In this document: positions 21,238 to 32,399 of the stretch, piece by piece
Position numbering within the stretch: the first letter of the stretch is position 1
Layout of the letters: the number at the start of each line of letters is the position of its first letter
Origin: Bretschneidera sinensis
Lineage: Eukaryota > Streptophyta > Magnoliopsida > Brassicales > Akaniaceae
Direction: 5' to 3'
Length of the DNA: 64,000 bases
NCBI GenBank assembly: GCA_023935145.1
Contig: CM043699.1
Coordinates: 63,932,638-63,996,637 of the forward strand
The notes under the pieces: model-generated
Databases searched by the model: none
Seen by the model: the letters and a program-made list of their open reading frames with translations, nothing else
Told to the model about the DNA's origin: nothing
Program-made: the position numbers and the translations under genes

Positions 21238-21467
21238 ACCCACCTTATAAAAATATCGTCCTCAAAATTTTCTTACCTAACTCATGAAAAGTTGGGGGTA
21301 CTCTTTCCTTATTCTTGCCTCATTCTCCCAAGTAATTTCTTTAACATCTTTGTTATGTCATAATACTCGAATCAAAGGAATAAGTTTATTACATAAGACT
21401 TGTTCCTTTCTGTCTAGAATTCTAATTGGTACTTGCATAAAGGTCAAATTTTCCTAAGCTCTACAGT
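21238..21467 (-). pseudogene. Chromodomain-like tail of pol, element E
   Basis: The minus strand encodes LTFMQVPIRILDRKEQVL and then ITWENEARIRKEYPQLF, the conserved C-terminal region after integrase in Tekay/Del elements, thought to target integration to heterochromatin. Stops interrupt it. The polypurine-tract region and the LTR follow directly. Confidence 0.7.
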
Positions 21468-22631
21468 CTAACTCAGAATATTATGGGATTCATCATGTAA
21501 ATACTTTCTCAAAAGTGAAACATGAAACAAATTTTGTAATTGCTTTAACTCTAGAGGCAAATCCAATCTGTATGCTACTGGTCCAACTCTTTCAATCACC
21601 TCATATGGCCCCACAAATCTCAGACTCAACTTTCCTTTCTTTTTAAATCTCAATACACCCTTCCACGGAGATATCTTCAAAAACACCCAGTCACCAACCT
21701 GAAACTCAAGAGGTCGTCTTCTATTATCAGCATATCCCTTTTGTCTATTCTGTGTTGCTCTAAGGTTCTCTCTAACCAGTTTGATCCTCTCAATAGTTAA
21801 ATCTATCATTTCTAGACCAAATACTTTTCTTTCTCTAGCTTCCTCCCAACATACTTGAGTTATGAACGTTCTACCATATAAAGCCTCAAATGGTGCCATC
21901 CCAATACTAGTTTGATACTGATTATTTTATGCAAACTAGAGCAAAGGTAAATAAGCATCCTGGCTTACTGAAAAACTCAATACACTTTCCCTTAGCACAT
22001 TTTCTAGTATTCTGATAATTCTCTCTGTCTGCCCATTAGTTTGAGGATGAAAAGTTGTAGTAAACTGGAACTGTGTACCCATAGCTTTCTGACAACCCCT
22101 CCAAAATCTAGAAGTAAATCTAGAATCTCTATCTGAGACAATACTTAAAGGTACTCCATTTAGTCTCACAATCTTCACTACATACAATTCAACCAACTTT
22201 TCAGAACTCCAGATAGTTTTAATAGGAAGAAAACGAGATGAATTAGAAAGTTTATCTACTATCACCCACACGGAATTGTGATCTCTCTGGGTACGGGAAA
22301 ATCCAAAACCAAAATCCATACTCAACTTCTCCCATGGCCACGCTGGTGCAAGAAGAGGCTATAGTAAGCATGCCAAATATTTATTCTCTAACTTCACTTG
22401 CTAACAAACCAAACATCTAGAAATGCATTAAGCTACATTCCTCTTCAATCCTGACCACCAATAATTCTGTCTCAATCCTCTATACATTTTATTGTTACCC
22501 AAGTGCATCGAACACTCTACATCATGTGCCTCTTTTAATATCTCCCTTTTCAATAATGCATTATTGGGAACACAAATCTTAGGTTCCAAACATACCATCA
22601 TCTCTAATTCTGAACTCAATTTGTTTTCCAC
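21468..22631 (-). pseudogene. Integrase of element E
   Basis: Three frames. 22631-22428 holds the N-terminal zinc-binding HHCC region (MHLGNNKMYRGLRQNYWW...). 22325-21936 holds the catalytic core, with the first Asp in MSMDFGFGF, the second in [13 protein letters not shown] and the Glu region NGQTERIIRILE. 21899-21468 is the C-terminal DNA-binding part (MAPFEALYGR...QVGDWVFLKISPWKGVLRF). Stops and frameshifts separate the parts, but the catalytic residues can still be recognised. Confidence 0.88.
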
Positions 22632-22674
22632 TCAGCACTTCTTACTTAATTTTCTCTATCTCTTCATCTCAACC

Positions 22675-23300
22675 TTACATTTCTAACATGTGTTCTATAA
22701 TAGATGACTGTATAACCATATTTGCTAACAATGATCCTCTATCACTGATATTCAAGTTCATTCTTAATTCTCTCAATTCTACCATCAAATTAACATCATG
22801 GCCCTCTATAGCAGCTAACCTTCCTGTAGACTTTCTACTTAATGCATCAGCTACTACATTTACCTTCCCCGGATGGTAATGAATTGTACAATCATAATAA
22901 CTAATCAACTCCATCCACCTCCTCTGTCTCAAATTCAACTTTTTCTAGGTAGATAAATGCATCAAACTTTTATGATCAGTAAAAATTTCATAAGTGGTTC
23001 TATATAGACGATGTCTCCAAATCTTCAAAATGAAAACTATGACAACGAATTCTAAATCATGGGTCGGGTAATTGGTTCTTCAATTTCCTATAAGCATAAG
23101 CTATAACTTTCCCATGTTGCATCAACACACATCCCAACCCTTAATGTGACGCATCACTATATACCACAAATCCTTCATCACCAGAAGGAAGCATTAATAC
23201 CAGAGCAGTAGTTAATTTCTCTTTTAACAGTTGGAAACTCTTCTCACATTCTTCTAACGACATAAACTTCACCCCTTTCCTGTTCAATCCAGTCAAATGC
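22675..23300 (-). pseudogene. RNase H domain of element E
   Basis: Ends with the diagnostic WMELISYYDCTIHYHPGKVN and VVADALSRKS before integrase. The upstream part (23300-22940) has several stops. It would have degraded the RNA template and the tRNA primer. Confidence 0.8.
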
Positions 23301-23419
23301 ATTGCAATCATAAAAAAAAAATTATGGATAAATCATCTATAATAACCAACCAACCCCAAGAAGCTTCTAATCTCAACCACATTAGTTGGTCTATCCCAGC
23401 TCAACATTGTTTATACCTT

Positions 23420-24000
23420 CTATTGATCACTTTTTATACCATCTCCAGATACTACATGCCCCAAGAAAGTTACTTCATTCAACCAGAACTCACATTTAGA
23501 AAATATAGCATACAATCTCTTTCTCAAAATCTCCAACAAAATTTCTAAATGTTTTACATGCTCTTCCTTAGTCTTAGAATACACCAAGATTTCTTCAATG
23601 AACACAACCACAAAATTATCAAGAAATGGTTTAAACATTTTATTCATCAAGTCCATGAATGTTGCTGGAGCATTAGTCAACCCAAATGGCATCACAAGAA
23701 ACTCATGACCATAACGTGTCCTAAAAGCAGTCTCAGGCACGTCTCCCTCCTTTATCCTTAATTGGTGATAACCTGATCTTAGGTTTATCTTCGAAAACAC
23801 CCTCGCTCTCTACAACTGTTCAAACAAATCGTCTATCCTGGACAAAGGATATTTGTTCTTAATAATGATCTTATATAGCTGTCTATAGTCTATACACAAT
23901 CTCATTGTTTTATCTTTCTTCTTCACAAACAATACAGAGGTTCCTCATGGTGACACACTTGGTTGAATAAATTATCTGTCTAACAATTCCTAAAGTTGAA
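23420..24000 (-). pseudogene. Reverse transcriptase of element E
   Basis: The frame 23800-23420 has [40 protein letters not shown] and the palm motif, but the catalytic pair reads FIEEILVYS where the family has F(V/I)DDILVYS. Both aspartates are glutamates, which should abolish polymerisation. The upstream fingers region (to about 24000) has stops. Confidence 0.88.
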
Positions 24001-24171
24001 CCTTCAGTTCTCTCAATTCAACAGGTCTCGTTGTGTAGGGTGCTATTGAAACAAGTTCAAAAACCAGAATCACATCAATGGAAAATTCAATCTCCCTACT
24101 CGAAGGCAAACCATACATTTTATCAGGAAATATATTTGAATAATCTATCACTATTGAGATTTCTTCCAACT

Positions 24172-24470
24172 TTATATCCTTTTTACTAGGTTCACCATAT
24201 ATGCTAAATACCCGTCATAGCCTTTTTTCAGCCACTTACTAGTAGTCAAGGCAGAAATAAGATAACTGGAAAGTATCTTACGTTCTCCCTGAAAGCTAAA
24301 CTTCTCATGTCTAGTAATTTTAAACACCACATTCTTCCTAATACAATCAACCCATGCATGATATGCAGACAACCAATCCATCTCCAATATCAAGTCAAAA
24401 TCAATTATGTTCAGATACAATAAATCTACTTCAAATTATCTATCACCTATATAAATCACACAACCTCTAA
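24172..24470 (-). pseudogene. Protease region of element E
   Basis: DFDLILEMDWLSAYHAWVDC (24400-24340) matches the DVILGMDWL...IDC motif C-terminal to the active site of Tekay proteases. The active-site DSG loop upstream is not intact. Confidence 0.75.
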
Positions 24471-24607
24471 TAATTTTTCATCACAACTCTATCCCTAGTA
24501 AGAACCTCAACAACAATATTATCAATCAAAGAACTATCACATGCATCAACGGATCTCATAAAAGTATTGGATGCAAAAGAATGAATTACACTAAGATCAA
24601 TCAATAA

Positions 24608-26106
24608 TCACGAAAGTCTATCAAGAATAGATATTGTACCCATCACTACGTCAGGAGTTACTTGAGCATCCTGTTGGGTCAGTGCATATACTCTACTCTC
24701 TCTGGGCTGTGTGACTACCATGTCCTCTCTCAATAGTTGTTCTCTATTGGAAGCTCTACCTCGAATACTTCCAGATCCACTTTTTCTCTCTAAATTTCCT
24801 CTCCCAACACCTTCAACATTCATCATCTTAGTTGATCTTTTCAATGGAAAATCCACCCTTATATGTCCACCATCTCCACAAACAAAACACATCAAGGTAG
24901 GACAATTCCGAGATAAATGTCCTATCTGATTACATCTAAAGCAAAATCTTGTATCTTAATCATACATTAGGTTACGACTTCCCCTTGGTGGCATGCTTAC
25001 TCCTCTATCATAACTTGCAGTTCCCATAGCTTGTCTCCCAAATCTAGGGGTCCCACCGATATTACTCTGAGCTACAGAAGCAACAGATCATGCTTGCCTC
25101 TGACTCTGTATTATAGTTCCCTGTGACAAGGAACGCCTTCTCTAGGGTGGTCTTCCACCCTGCACACACATACTGTTACCACCTCTGGGTCCCTCAAATC
25201 AAACCTCTTCAGCCAATCCCCCCTACCTCTAAATTCCATCACATCATTCTCAATCTAAAGTGTTATATCCGCCAACCTAACATAATTCATATGCCTCATT
25301 TAAGATAGTTTCAATCTAATCTCAAAATATAATCCATGTTGGAACCTCTTACACTTCTTCTCCTTTGTGTCTACCATTTTCGATACAAACCTTGACAATG
25401 CCAAAAATCTGCTATCATACTGAGCCACAGTTAACATATTTTACCTTAAATAAATGAAATATCTCTTCTGTTGGGCTCTAAAAGTATATGAGCAATATTT
25501 AAAAAAGAACAAGCCTCCTTAAACCTACTCCAAGTTAAGGTTCTATCAACATATACACTTACCTACCATTCTAAAGCTTCTCTTTCTAACTTAAACGAAG
25601 CAAAGGCGACCCTCTGCCTGTCAGTCACTGGTAAAATACCAAATAATCTATCTACATGTTTCACCCATAGTTCAGGCTCAAAAGTATTCATGGATCCTTT
25701 AAACAACAAAGCATTCAACTTAATATATCTAATAAAACAATCTCCATGCATCTCCTGCATAAACTCACCTTTTCCCTTTTAAACATTTGCCATTACTCGA
25801 TTTACAACAACCTCAAGCACTGCTCTAGCCGATTCATCAAGAATATGCTATAGATTATCAACTCTATCATCTGTTATATTCATTTTCTCAAGAGTATGAG
25901 CAAGAGCTTATCTTAACTCATCTATTTCAACTCCAGATTCTCTCGCACCCCTACTAGTATCAATTATACTATCAACACATTCCCTTCTAGGAAACTCACT
26001 CTAACTCAGCCTCTATCTCAACTTCAGCTTGCCTAAAAATTGGGGGCCTACCACGCCCTCTCTAGTCAGAAACTCCAACTCTAGGTCTCCTATGTCCACA
26101 CGACAT
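24608..26106 (-). pseudogene. Gag of element E
   Basis: Starts with MSCGHRRPRVGVSD and a stop, then RGRGRPPIFRQAEVEIEAE. The capsid region is at 25760-25563 (PELWVKHVDRLFG...FASFKLEREALEW). Two tandem zinc knuckles follow at about 24945-24840: CFRCNQIGHLSRNC (complete CCHC) and CFVCGDGGHIRVDF, in which the last Cys is lost. Multiple stops between 25560 and 24960. Confidence 0.8.
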
Positions 26107-26189
26107 CCTCAAACTATGCATTTAAAATATAATTTATTTTAATCTTCCACTTTCTTTTTTTATGCAGTCTACAGAATCATAAAACCTAA

Positions 26190-26202
26190 TACTTTGATAC
26201 CA
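26190..26202 (-). other. Primer binding site of element E (tRNA-Met type)
   Basis: The minus strand reads TGGTATCAAAGTA, one mismatch to TGGTATCAGAG, 4 bp inside the LTR. Confidence 0.8.
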
Positions 26203-26206
26203 AAAT

Positions 26207-28146
26207 TGTAATGATCCATCCCGGGTTGACCACCCCTGAGATAGTGGCGTCACATTTTGAAATCCCAGCATGACACATATATGCAATAATATAAAAACAT
26301 ATATCGACTGAAAAAATATATACATAAGTCCTCAACCCTCAACAGGGGAGTTACATTATTAAAATCTCAACTAAAACCATATATACAACATATTATGCAT
26401 GAATATTTACAAAAAAAATAAAAATTCTTCCATTACTCTGAGGATGTGGACCACGAGGCTTACAGATAATCACTCAGTTTGAATCATAGCTCACAAATCT
26501 ATCTGTCCTGCCCGGTACCTGAAATTATTTAACAATGAGGAGTGAACTTCACAAGCTCAGTGAATTAAATTTATTTGAAGTATTCGATTTGTATACTTCT
26601 ATTTACATCTTATAATTCATTCGTTTCTAATTCACCAATATTAAATATCTATTTCTTCACATATAGCAACTCAATCTCTCAAATAATCTTCCAATATTTA
26701 TTCATCTATTATCTCATATAATTCAATATTAACATTCTATTATTACTACTCATATTATGATTCCAACCATTTATCAATTTCTTCTTAAATTAATTATCAA
26801 ACGTATAAGTTTTTCTTCTCATATATTTAATGATCTTGAGATTATTAATTCAACATCATTATTTACCTCGTTATGAGATTCACAACATATAATCAATCAA
26901 TCAAATAATTTTTATAAAACCAAACTTTCATATTTCTTTCTCATCGTATATGTCTCTCTGTGAGTCTCATTTGTCTATCAATAATTTCATTATCACGACT
27001 AATACTTTAATATCTCAATCAATAATAATAAATATTTAAAACAAATGTAATGCATGAATTTAAATTACCTTTCTTTCTTTCTTATCAAATCATTTCATAT
27101 TATCATTTGGGAACGTCTTCCCATATGTTGACATGTTTCAGCCAGACCAGCTGCCTTCCTGTTATATTATTTTCAGCTAGACCAGCTGCCTTCCCGGTCA
27201 TTTATTTTCAGCTAGACTGGCTGCCTTCCTGGTCTTTTATTTTCAGCTAGACCGATTACCTTCTCGGTCTTTTATTTTCAGCTACACCAGCTGCCTTCTC
27301 GGTCTTTTATTTTATGCATATGAGCAATAATATGAAAACAAGCATACATTTAAGCATTCAATTTTGCTATCCAGCTCTTTCTCAAAATTATTATTTTTAT
27401 CATATTCATTAAATTATCTCTTCATATATCATATCCATTTTCAATCATATTTTTCAGAAATTTCATAAAACTTCTCAGTATATTTTTCATTCATCCATCC
27501 TATTTAAAATATAAATTCTTATATAATTAATATTTTACACACTTTCCAATTCCTAATCAATAAATCAATCAATTTTCACATATAACAGAAAATACATCAT
27601 TAAATCATTGTAATTCATCCATTTATTCAAATATCATAATTTCATAGTTTTATTGGTTTCGATTACTAAAAGTTAATCTACCTCACCATGTAGCACTTAA
27701 AGCTACTCATTGATCACCTCCTTGCCTTTCCTGCTCCTTTCAGCAATTTCTTGAGATTGTTGATCACCAACACCTCAATTATGATGAAGTCTTACTATTT
27801 TATTTGAATGACTATACTATCTCTAAACGAGATTTGGTAAGAATTAATAAAACAAAACAAAAACTAACTTAAATTTTTTTTATATTAATACCATTTATCC
27901 TCCTACCATCATTCTCATATTTGAGTTGTCTTATATGAAATTTTGCATGTAAGTGTGGGCAACACCTTGACGTCCAGGTGTTGTCCCCCCCCCCCCCTTT
28001 GGCAACAAACGTTCATGGACACTTCCATTTTTTTAAAAATAATTATTTTATTCAATAATAAATCTTTCATGTATATATTATTTTAATCCAATGTAATATC
28101 TATCAAATTACTTATTTACCCATACTTTAAGAAGACGGGTATTACA
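26207..28146 (-). repeat. 5' LTR of element E
   Basis: 1940 bp, TGTAATGATCC to GGTATTACA. Collinear with the left LTR but lacks a block near 20810-20870 and has a shorter C-run; the 40-bp repeat array lies at 27133-27309. Confidence 0.9.
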
Positions 28147-28380
28147 CAAATGTACTATGAGTTCCAATAACAAGTTGGGCATGATACTCATTGTTGCACT
28201 TTTCTTCATTGCGGAATACAAGACTTGATCGAAAAATGTCTACATGTGGAATTATTTCTAAATGTGAGTGAAGAATAAGGGTGACATAAAAAAGAATCCA
28301 TCATGGCGCATAAGTCAGTGCAACTTCCAATCTAAGAGCTGGGTCTTTTCTTTTATTAGATTTTGTAAATAGTTATTTTC
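28147..28380 (+). pseudogene. Tat-like gag remnant, piece 3 (element H1)
   Basis: Continues from GFNSN at 19150 across element E. It reads YYEF, then QVGHDTHCCTFLHCGIQDLIEKCLHVELF, which matches the C-x-H-x-x-x-GH-x-T-x-x-C...LI segment of Tat/Ogre Gag. Stops follow. Three pieces in the correct order show that E and the MITE landed in one older gag. Confidence 0.65.
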
Positions 28381-28725
28381 TGTAATGACCCATCTCGGGT
28401 TGGCCACCCCCAAGACGATGTCATCATATTTTGAAAATCCCAGCGCGGCACATATATGCAACAATAAAAATTTACCAACTGCAAGTATTTACATCAAATC
28501 CTCAACCCTTAACAGGGGAGATACATCATTCAGATCTCAACTTAAACATTGTATACAACATAATATTCAAGAATATTTACAAATGTTTTTTTTTCTCATT
28601 AGTCTGAGGGTGTGGACCACGTGGCTTACAAATAATGAATCCGTCTGAATCTCAGCTCACCAACTATTTGTCTTGCCTATTGCCTGAAATCATTTAACAT
28701 TGAGGGATGAGCTTCACAAGCTCAG
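28381..28725 (-). repeat. LTR fragment N of the E/F family
   Basis: The first 345 bp of a Tekay LTR (TGTAATGACCCATCTCGGG...), cut at AAGCTCAG by the start of LTR F. The rest of N is not found downstream within the window. Confidence 0.8.
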
Positions 28726-30581
28726 TGTAATGACCCATCCCGAGTTGGCCACTCCTAAAACGGTGTTGTCACATTTTGAAAATCCCAGCACGACACATAT
28801 ATGCAACAATAAAAATAATACCAACAGAAATTTTTACATCAATCCTCAATCCTCAACAGGAGAGATACATCATTCTGATCTTGATTTAAACATTTTATAT
28901 AACGTAATATGCATGAATATTTACAAATAAATCTTTATTTTATTTTCTCATTAGTCTGAGGATGTGGACACACACGTGGCTTACAGATAATAACTTTGTT
29001 TGAATCTTAACTCACCAAACTATCTGTCCTGCCTGCTACCTGAAATCATTGTACAATGAGGAGTGAGCTTCACAAGCTCAGTGAATTAAATTTACTAGAA
29101 GTACTCAATTTTATACTCCCAGTTACATTTTATAATTCAATTACTTCTGAAAAATCTTCCGATATTCATTCATCTTTTATCTCAAATAATTCAAAAACAA
29201 TATTCTGTAATCATTATTCAATTTCATAATTCCCTTATTACACAATCTCTTCTTAAGTTACTCATCAGACATATTTTCGTATTTCTTCCTTAGTATATTT
29301 GTCTCTCTATGAGACTTAATCCTCTATTAATAGATTTACAATCATAAATAGCCATTTAACATATCAAGCAATAACAATCACTATTTAAAGCAAATGCAAA
29401 TGTGTGAAGTTAAATGTTATTATTATTGGGAACGTCTTCCCACATGTCGACATGTTTTTATCTCAGACCGGTTGTCTTCCCAGTTCTTTCATTCTCATTT
29501 AGTCTGGCTACCTTCCCGGTTCTTTTATTTTCATTTAGATCGGCTACCTTCCCGGTTCTTTTATTTTCATTTAGACTGGTTGCCCTCCCGTTTCTTTTAT
29601 TTCATGCATATGCATATGAATAATTATATGAATAATAAAATAAAACAAGCATGTATTCAGACATTTAAACTAGCTATTCTAATTATTCTCAAATTATTTT
29701 TTGAAAAAAATTCCACTAAATTCTTCTCCGTATAAATCATATCAAATCATCAACCATAGCTCGTCAAGAATTTCATTTATCACCTTTAATATTAAATCGA
29801 CTCATTATTCTAATAATATTAATTCTCATATAATAATTTTCTACACATCCATTATTCCTATCATTCCTATCAACCAATTTTTCATCTACCACCAAAGCAT
29901 AAGTTAATAATTTATTCTAATATTATCATTATATATTTCATATTTATCTTGATTACTTAAAGTAAATCTAACTCACCACATAGCACTTAGAGCTACCCGT
30001 GGATCACCTCCTTGCCTTTCTTGCTCCTCTCAGCAATTTCCCCCGGTTGCTGATCGTCAATACATGACATAATATTTATATTAATTTCTAATTTATTCTT
30101 ACATAATTCACACCCTTTGAAAATTCCCACTTTGAATTCCGGAAAATTTCATGTATGCTAAATTTCAAAAATAAACATCATATTATTTACCTTATGTTTT
30201 TCTTAGAGCTTTCCATGATTCTCTATAAAATTCTCCCGTAAACTCCTTCAAAAATTTACTCTTTCAACCTTTCTTTCGGTCCCCAAGTGTTTAAAGAAAG
30301 ATAGTAATTTGAATGTTGTTGAAGGAAAACCAAACAAGATTTGGTAAGTAATAAAAAAAATAAATGTTATATATATATGCAAAACTTTAAAAATTACTCA
30401 GCATCCCCCACCCCTATGTTTGCCACGCACCAAAGTGCTGTCTAACATGCATGCTTCCTTTTCTTTTGGCAATAGCTGTTGCCACGTTTTTTTTTTTTTA
30501 AAAAAAAATTTCCTTTTTTTATGTCTGGACGCTTCAACTTCGTTTTTTTTTTGGAATTGTTTTATAAAAATTTAAATCTTT

Positions 30582-30636
<55 letters not shown>

Positions 30637-30702
30637 TTTTAACTCTATATCATATTTATTAAATTACTTCTTTACTCTTTCTTTACGAATACGGGTATTA
30701 CA
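28726..30702 (-). repeat. 3' LTR of element F
   Basis: 1977 bp, TGTAATGACC to GGGTATTACA. Contains the ACATGTCGACATGT palindrome (29442-29455), tandem TTTCATTTAGA(C/T)CGG...CCCGGTTC units (29456-29605), and an (AT)25 microsatellite. Confidence 0.9.
30585..30634. repeat. (AT)n microsatellite in LTR F
   Basis: Fifty bases of uninterrupted AT dinucleotides. Confidence 0.95.
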
Positions 30703-30714
30703 ATTCTACCTACC

Positions 30715-31396
30715 TTACAAAAATTTTGTCCCCGAAATTTCCTTACATAAATCATGAAAAAGTTGGGGGTATTCTTTCCTCATTCTTGCTTCATGCTCCC
30801 AAGTAACTTCTTTGACATCTTTGTTTCGCCATAATATTTGAATCAAAGGAATGAATTTACTGCGCAAGACTTGTTCCTTTCTGTCAAGAATTCTGACTTG
30901 TACTTGCATAAAAGTCAAATCTTCCTGAAGTTCTATCGTCTGATTCAAGATACTATGGGATTCATCGTATAAGTACTTTCTCAATAGTGACACATGAAAC
31001 ACATTATGTAATTGCTTTGACTCTGGTAGCAAATCCAATCGATATGCTACTGGTCCAATTCTCTCAATCACCTCATATGGCCGCACAAATCTCAGGCTCA
31101 ACTTTCCATTCTTTTTAAACCTCAACACACCCATCCACGAAGATATCTTAAAAAATACCCAATCACCAACTTGAAACTTGAGGGGTCATCTTCTTTCCCT
31201 TATGTCTGTTCTGTGCTGCTATAAGGTTCTCTCTAACAAGTTTGATCCTCTCAGTAGTCAAATCTATCATTTCTGGACCAAATATCTTTTTTCTCTCCAA
31301 CTTCTTCCCAACATACGGGAGTTCTACACCTCCTACTATATAAAGCCTCAATTGGTGTCGTCCTAATACTAGTTTAATACTGATTATTGTATGCAA
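30715..31396 (-). pseudogene. Integrase C-terminus and chromodomain-like tail, element F
   Basis: 31134-30715 is open for 139 residues (MGVLRFKKNGKLSLRFVRPYE...VSLLRKYLYDES...EVTWEHEARMRKEYPQLF) and corresponds to the E region 21660-21238. 31396-31163 is the preceding part, in another frame because of small deletions. The tail is better preserved than in E. Confidence 0.85.
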
Positions 31397-31439
31397 ACTC
31401 GATCAAAGGTAAATAAGAATCTCAGCTCACTGAGAAACT

Positions 31440-32222
31440 CAATACACTTGCCCTCAACATATCTTCTAGTATTCTGATGATTCTCTCCGTTTACCCATCA
31501 GTTTGTGGATGGAAAGCTGTACTAAACTGAAATTGCATACCCATAGCTTCTTGAAAACCTCTCCAAAATCTAGAGGTAAATCTAGAATCTCTATCTGATA
31601 CAATGCTCAAGGGTACTCCACATAATTTTACTATCTCCGCTACATACAATTCAACCAACTTTTCAGGACTCCAGGTAGTTTTAATAGGAAGAAAATGTGC
31701 AGACTTAGAAAATCTATCCACTATAACCCACACAGCGTTATGTCCTCTCTAGGTATGGGAAAAATCAGAGACAAAATCCATACTCACATTTTCCCATAGC
31801 CACTCAGGTACTGGAAGAGGTTGTAATAAACCTATTGGATGCTTATTCTCAGACATCGCCTGCTGACATGTCAAACATCTAGAAATGTGTTTCGCTATAT
31901 CTTTCTTTATCCCTGACCACCAATAATTCTGTCTCAATCCCCTGTACATCTTATTATCACCCTGGCGCATGGAATATACAGAATCACGAGCCTCCCTTAG
32001 TATCTCCTTTCTCATCTTCACATTATTGGGAACACAAACTTTATACCCCAATACCACCATACCATCTTCTTTAATTCTAAACTCAGTTGGCTTCCCACTC
32101 AACACTTTCTGTTTGATCTTCTCTATCCCCTCATCTCTACCATGTATATGTAATAAACAATCAATAATAGAATATTGTACCACCATATTTTCCATCAGTA
32201 CTCCTCTATCATGGACATTCAA
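31440..32222 (-). pseudogene. Integrase core of element F
   Basis: 32222-31749 (157 residues) includes the zinc-binding region (LGDNKMYRGLRQNYWW-like segment followed by CLTCQQ) and the first catalytic Asp context MDFVSDFSHT. 31733-31491 has [32 protein letters not shown] and ends at FHPQTDG. A stop and a frameshift separate the pieces. Confidence 0.88.
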
Positions 32223-32399
32223 CTACATCCTTATTCTTCTTAATTCTATCATTAAGCTAGTATTATAACTGCTAATAGTAGCTAATCTCCCTATAACCTT
32301 TCTACTCAATGCGTCAGCTACTACATTAGCCTATAGCCTTTCTACTCAATGCATCAGCTACTACATTAGCCTTTCCTATATGATAATTAATTGTACAAT
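32223..32399 (-). pseudogene. End of RNase H, element F, with a 40-bp tandem duplication
   Basis: Encodes HIGKANVVADALSR. The segment 32291-32330 is repeated directly at 32331-32370 (CTATA(A/G)CCTTTCTACTC...). The 40-bp length shifts the frame. Confidence 0.8.

Larger units (their letters stand above)
19151..28146 (-). mobile_element. Full-length Tekay-type chromovirus E
   Basis: About 9.0 kb in minus orientation. LTRs at 19151-21232 and 26207-28146 start TGTAA(C/T)(A/G)A(C/T)(C/T)CATCC. The flanks CGAAT (19146-19150) and CAAAT (28147-28151) are a target duplication with one mismatch. All domains are present as relics in the order gag, protease, RT, RNase H, integrase, C-terminal chromodomain-like tail. 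Every domain carries stops or frameshifts, so the copy is dead. Confidence 0.92.
28726..32399 (-). mobile_element. Truncated Tekay-type element F
   Basis: 3' LTR, chromodomain-like tail, integrase and the end of RNase H, in minus orientation. The element is cut at 32400 by the insertion of LTR D; the rest of pol and gag are absent. It was inserted in LTR fragment N. Confidence 0.88.

Noticed and set aside
30479..30757. 92-codon frame with a Tyr-Ile repeat
   Set aside because: It is a translation of the (AT)n microsatellite in LTR F.
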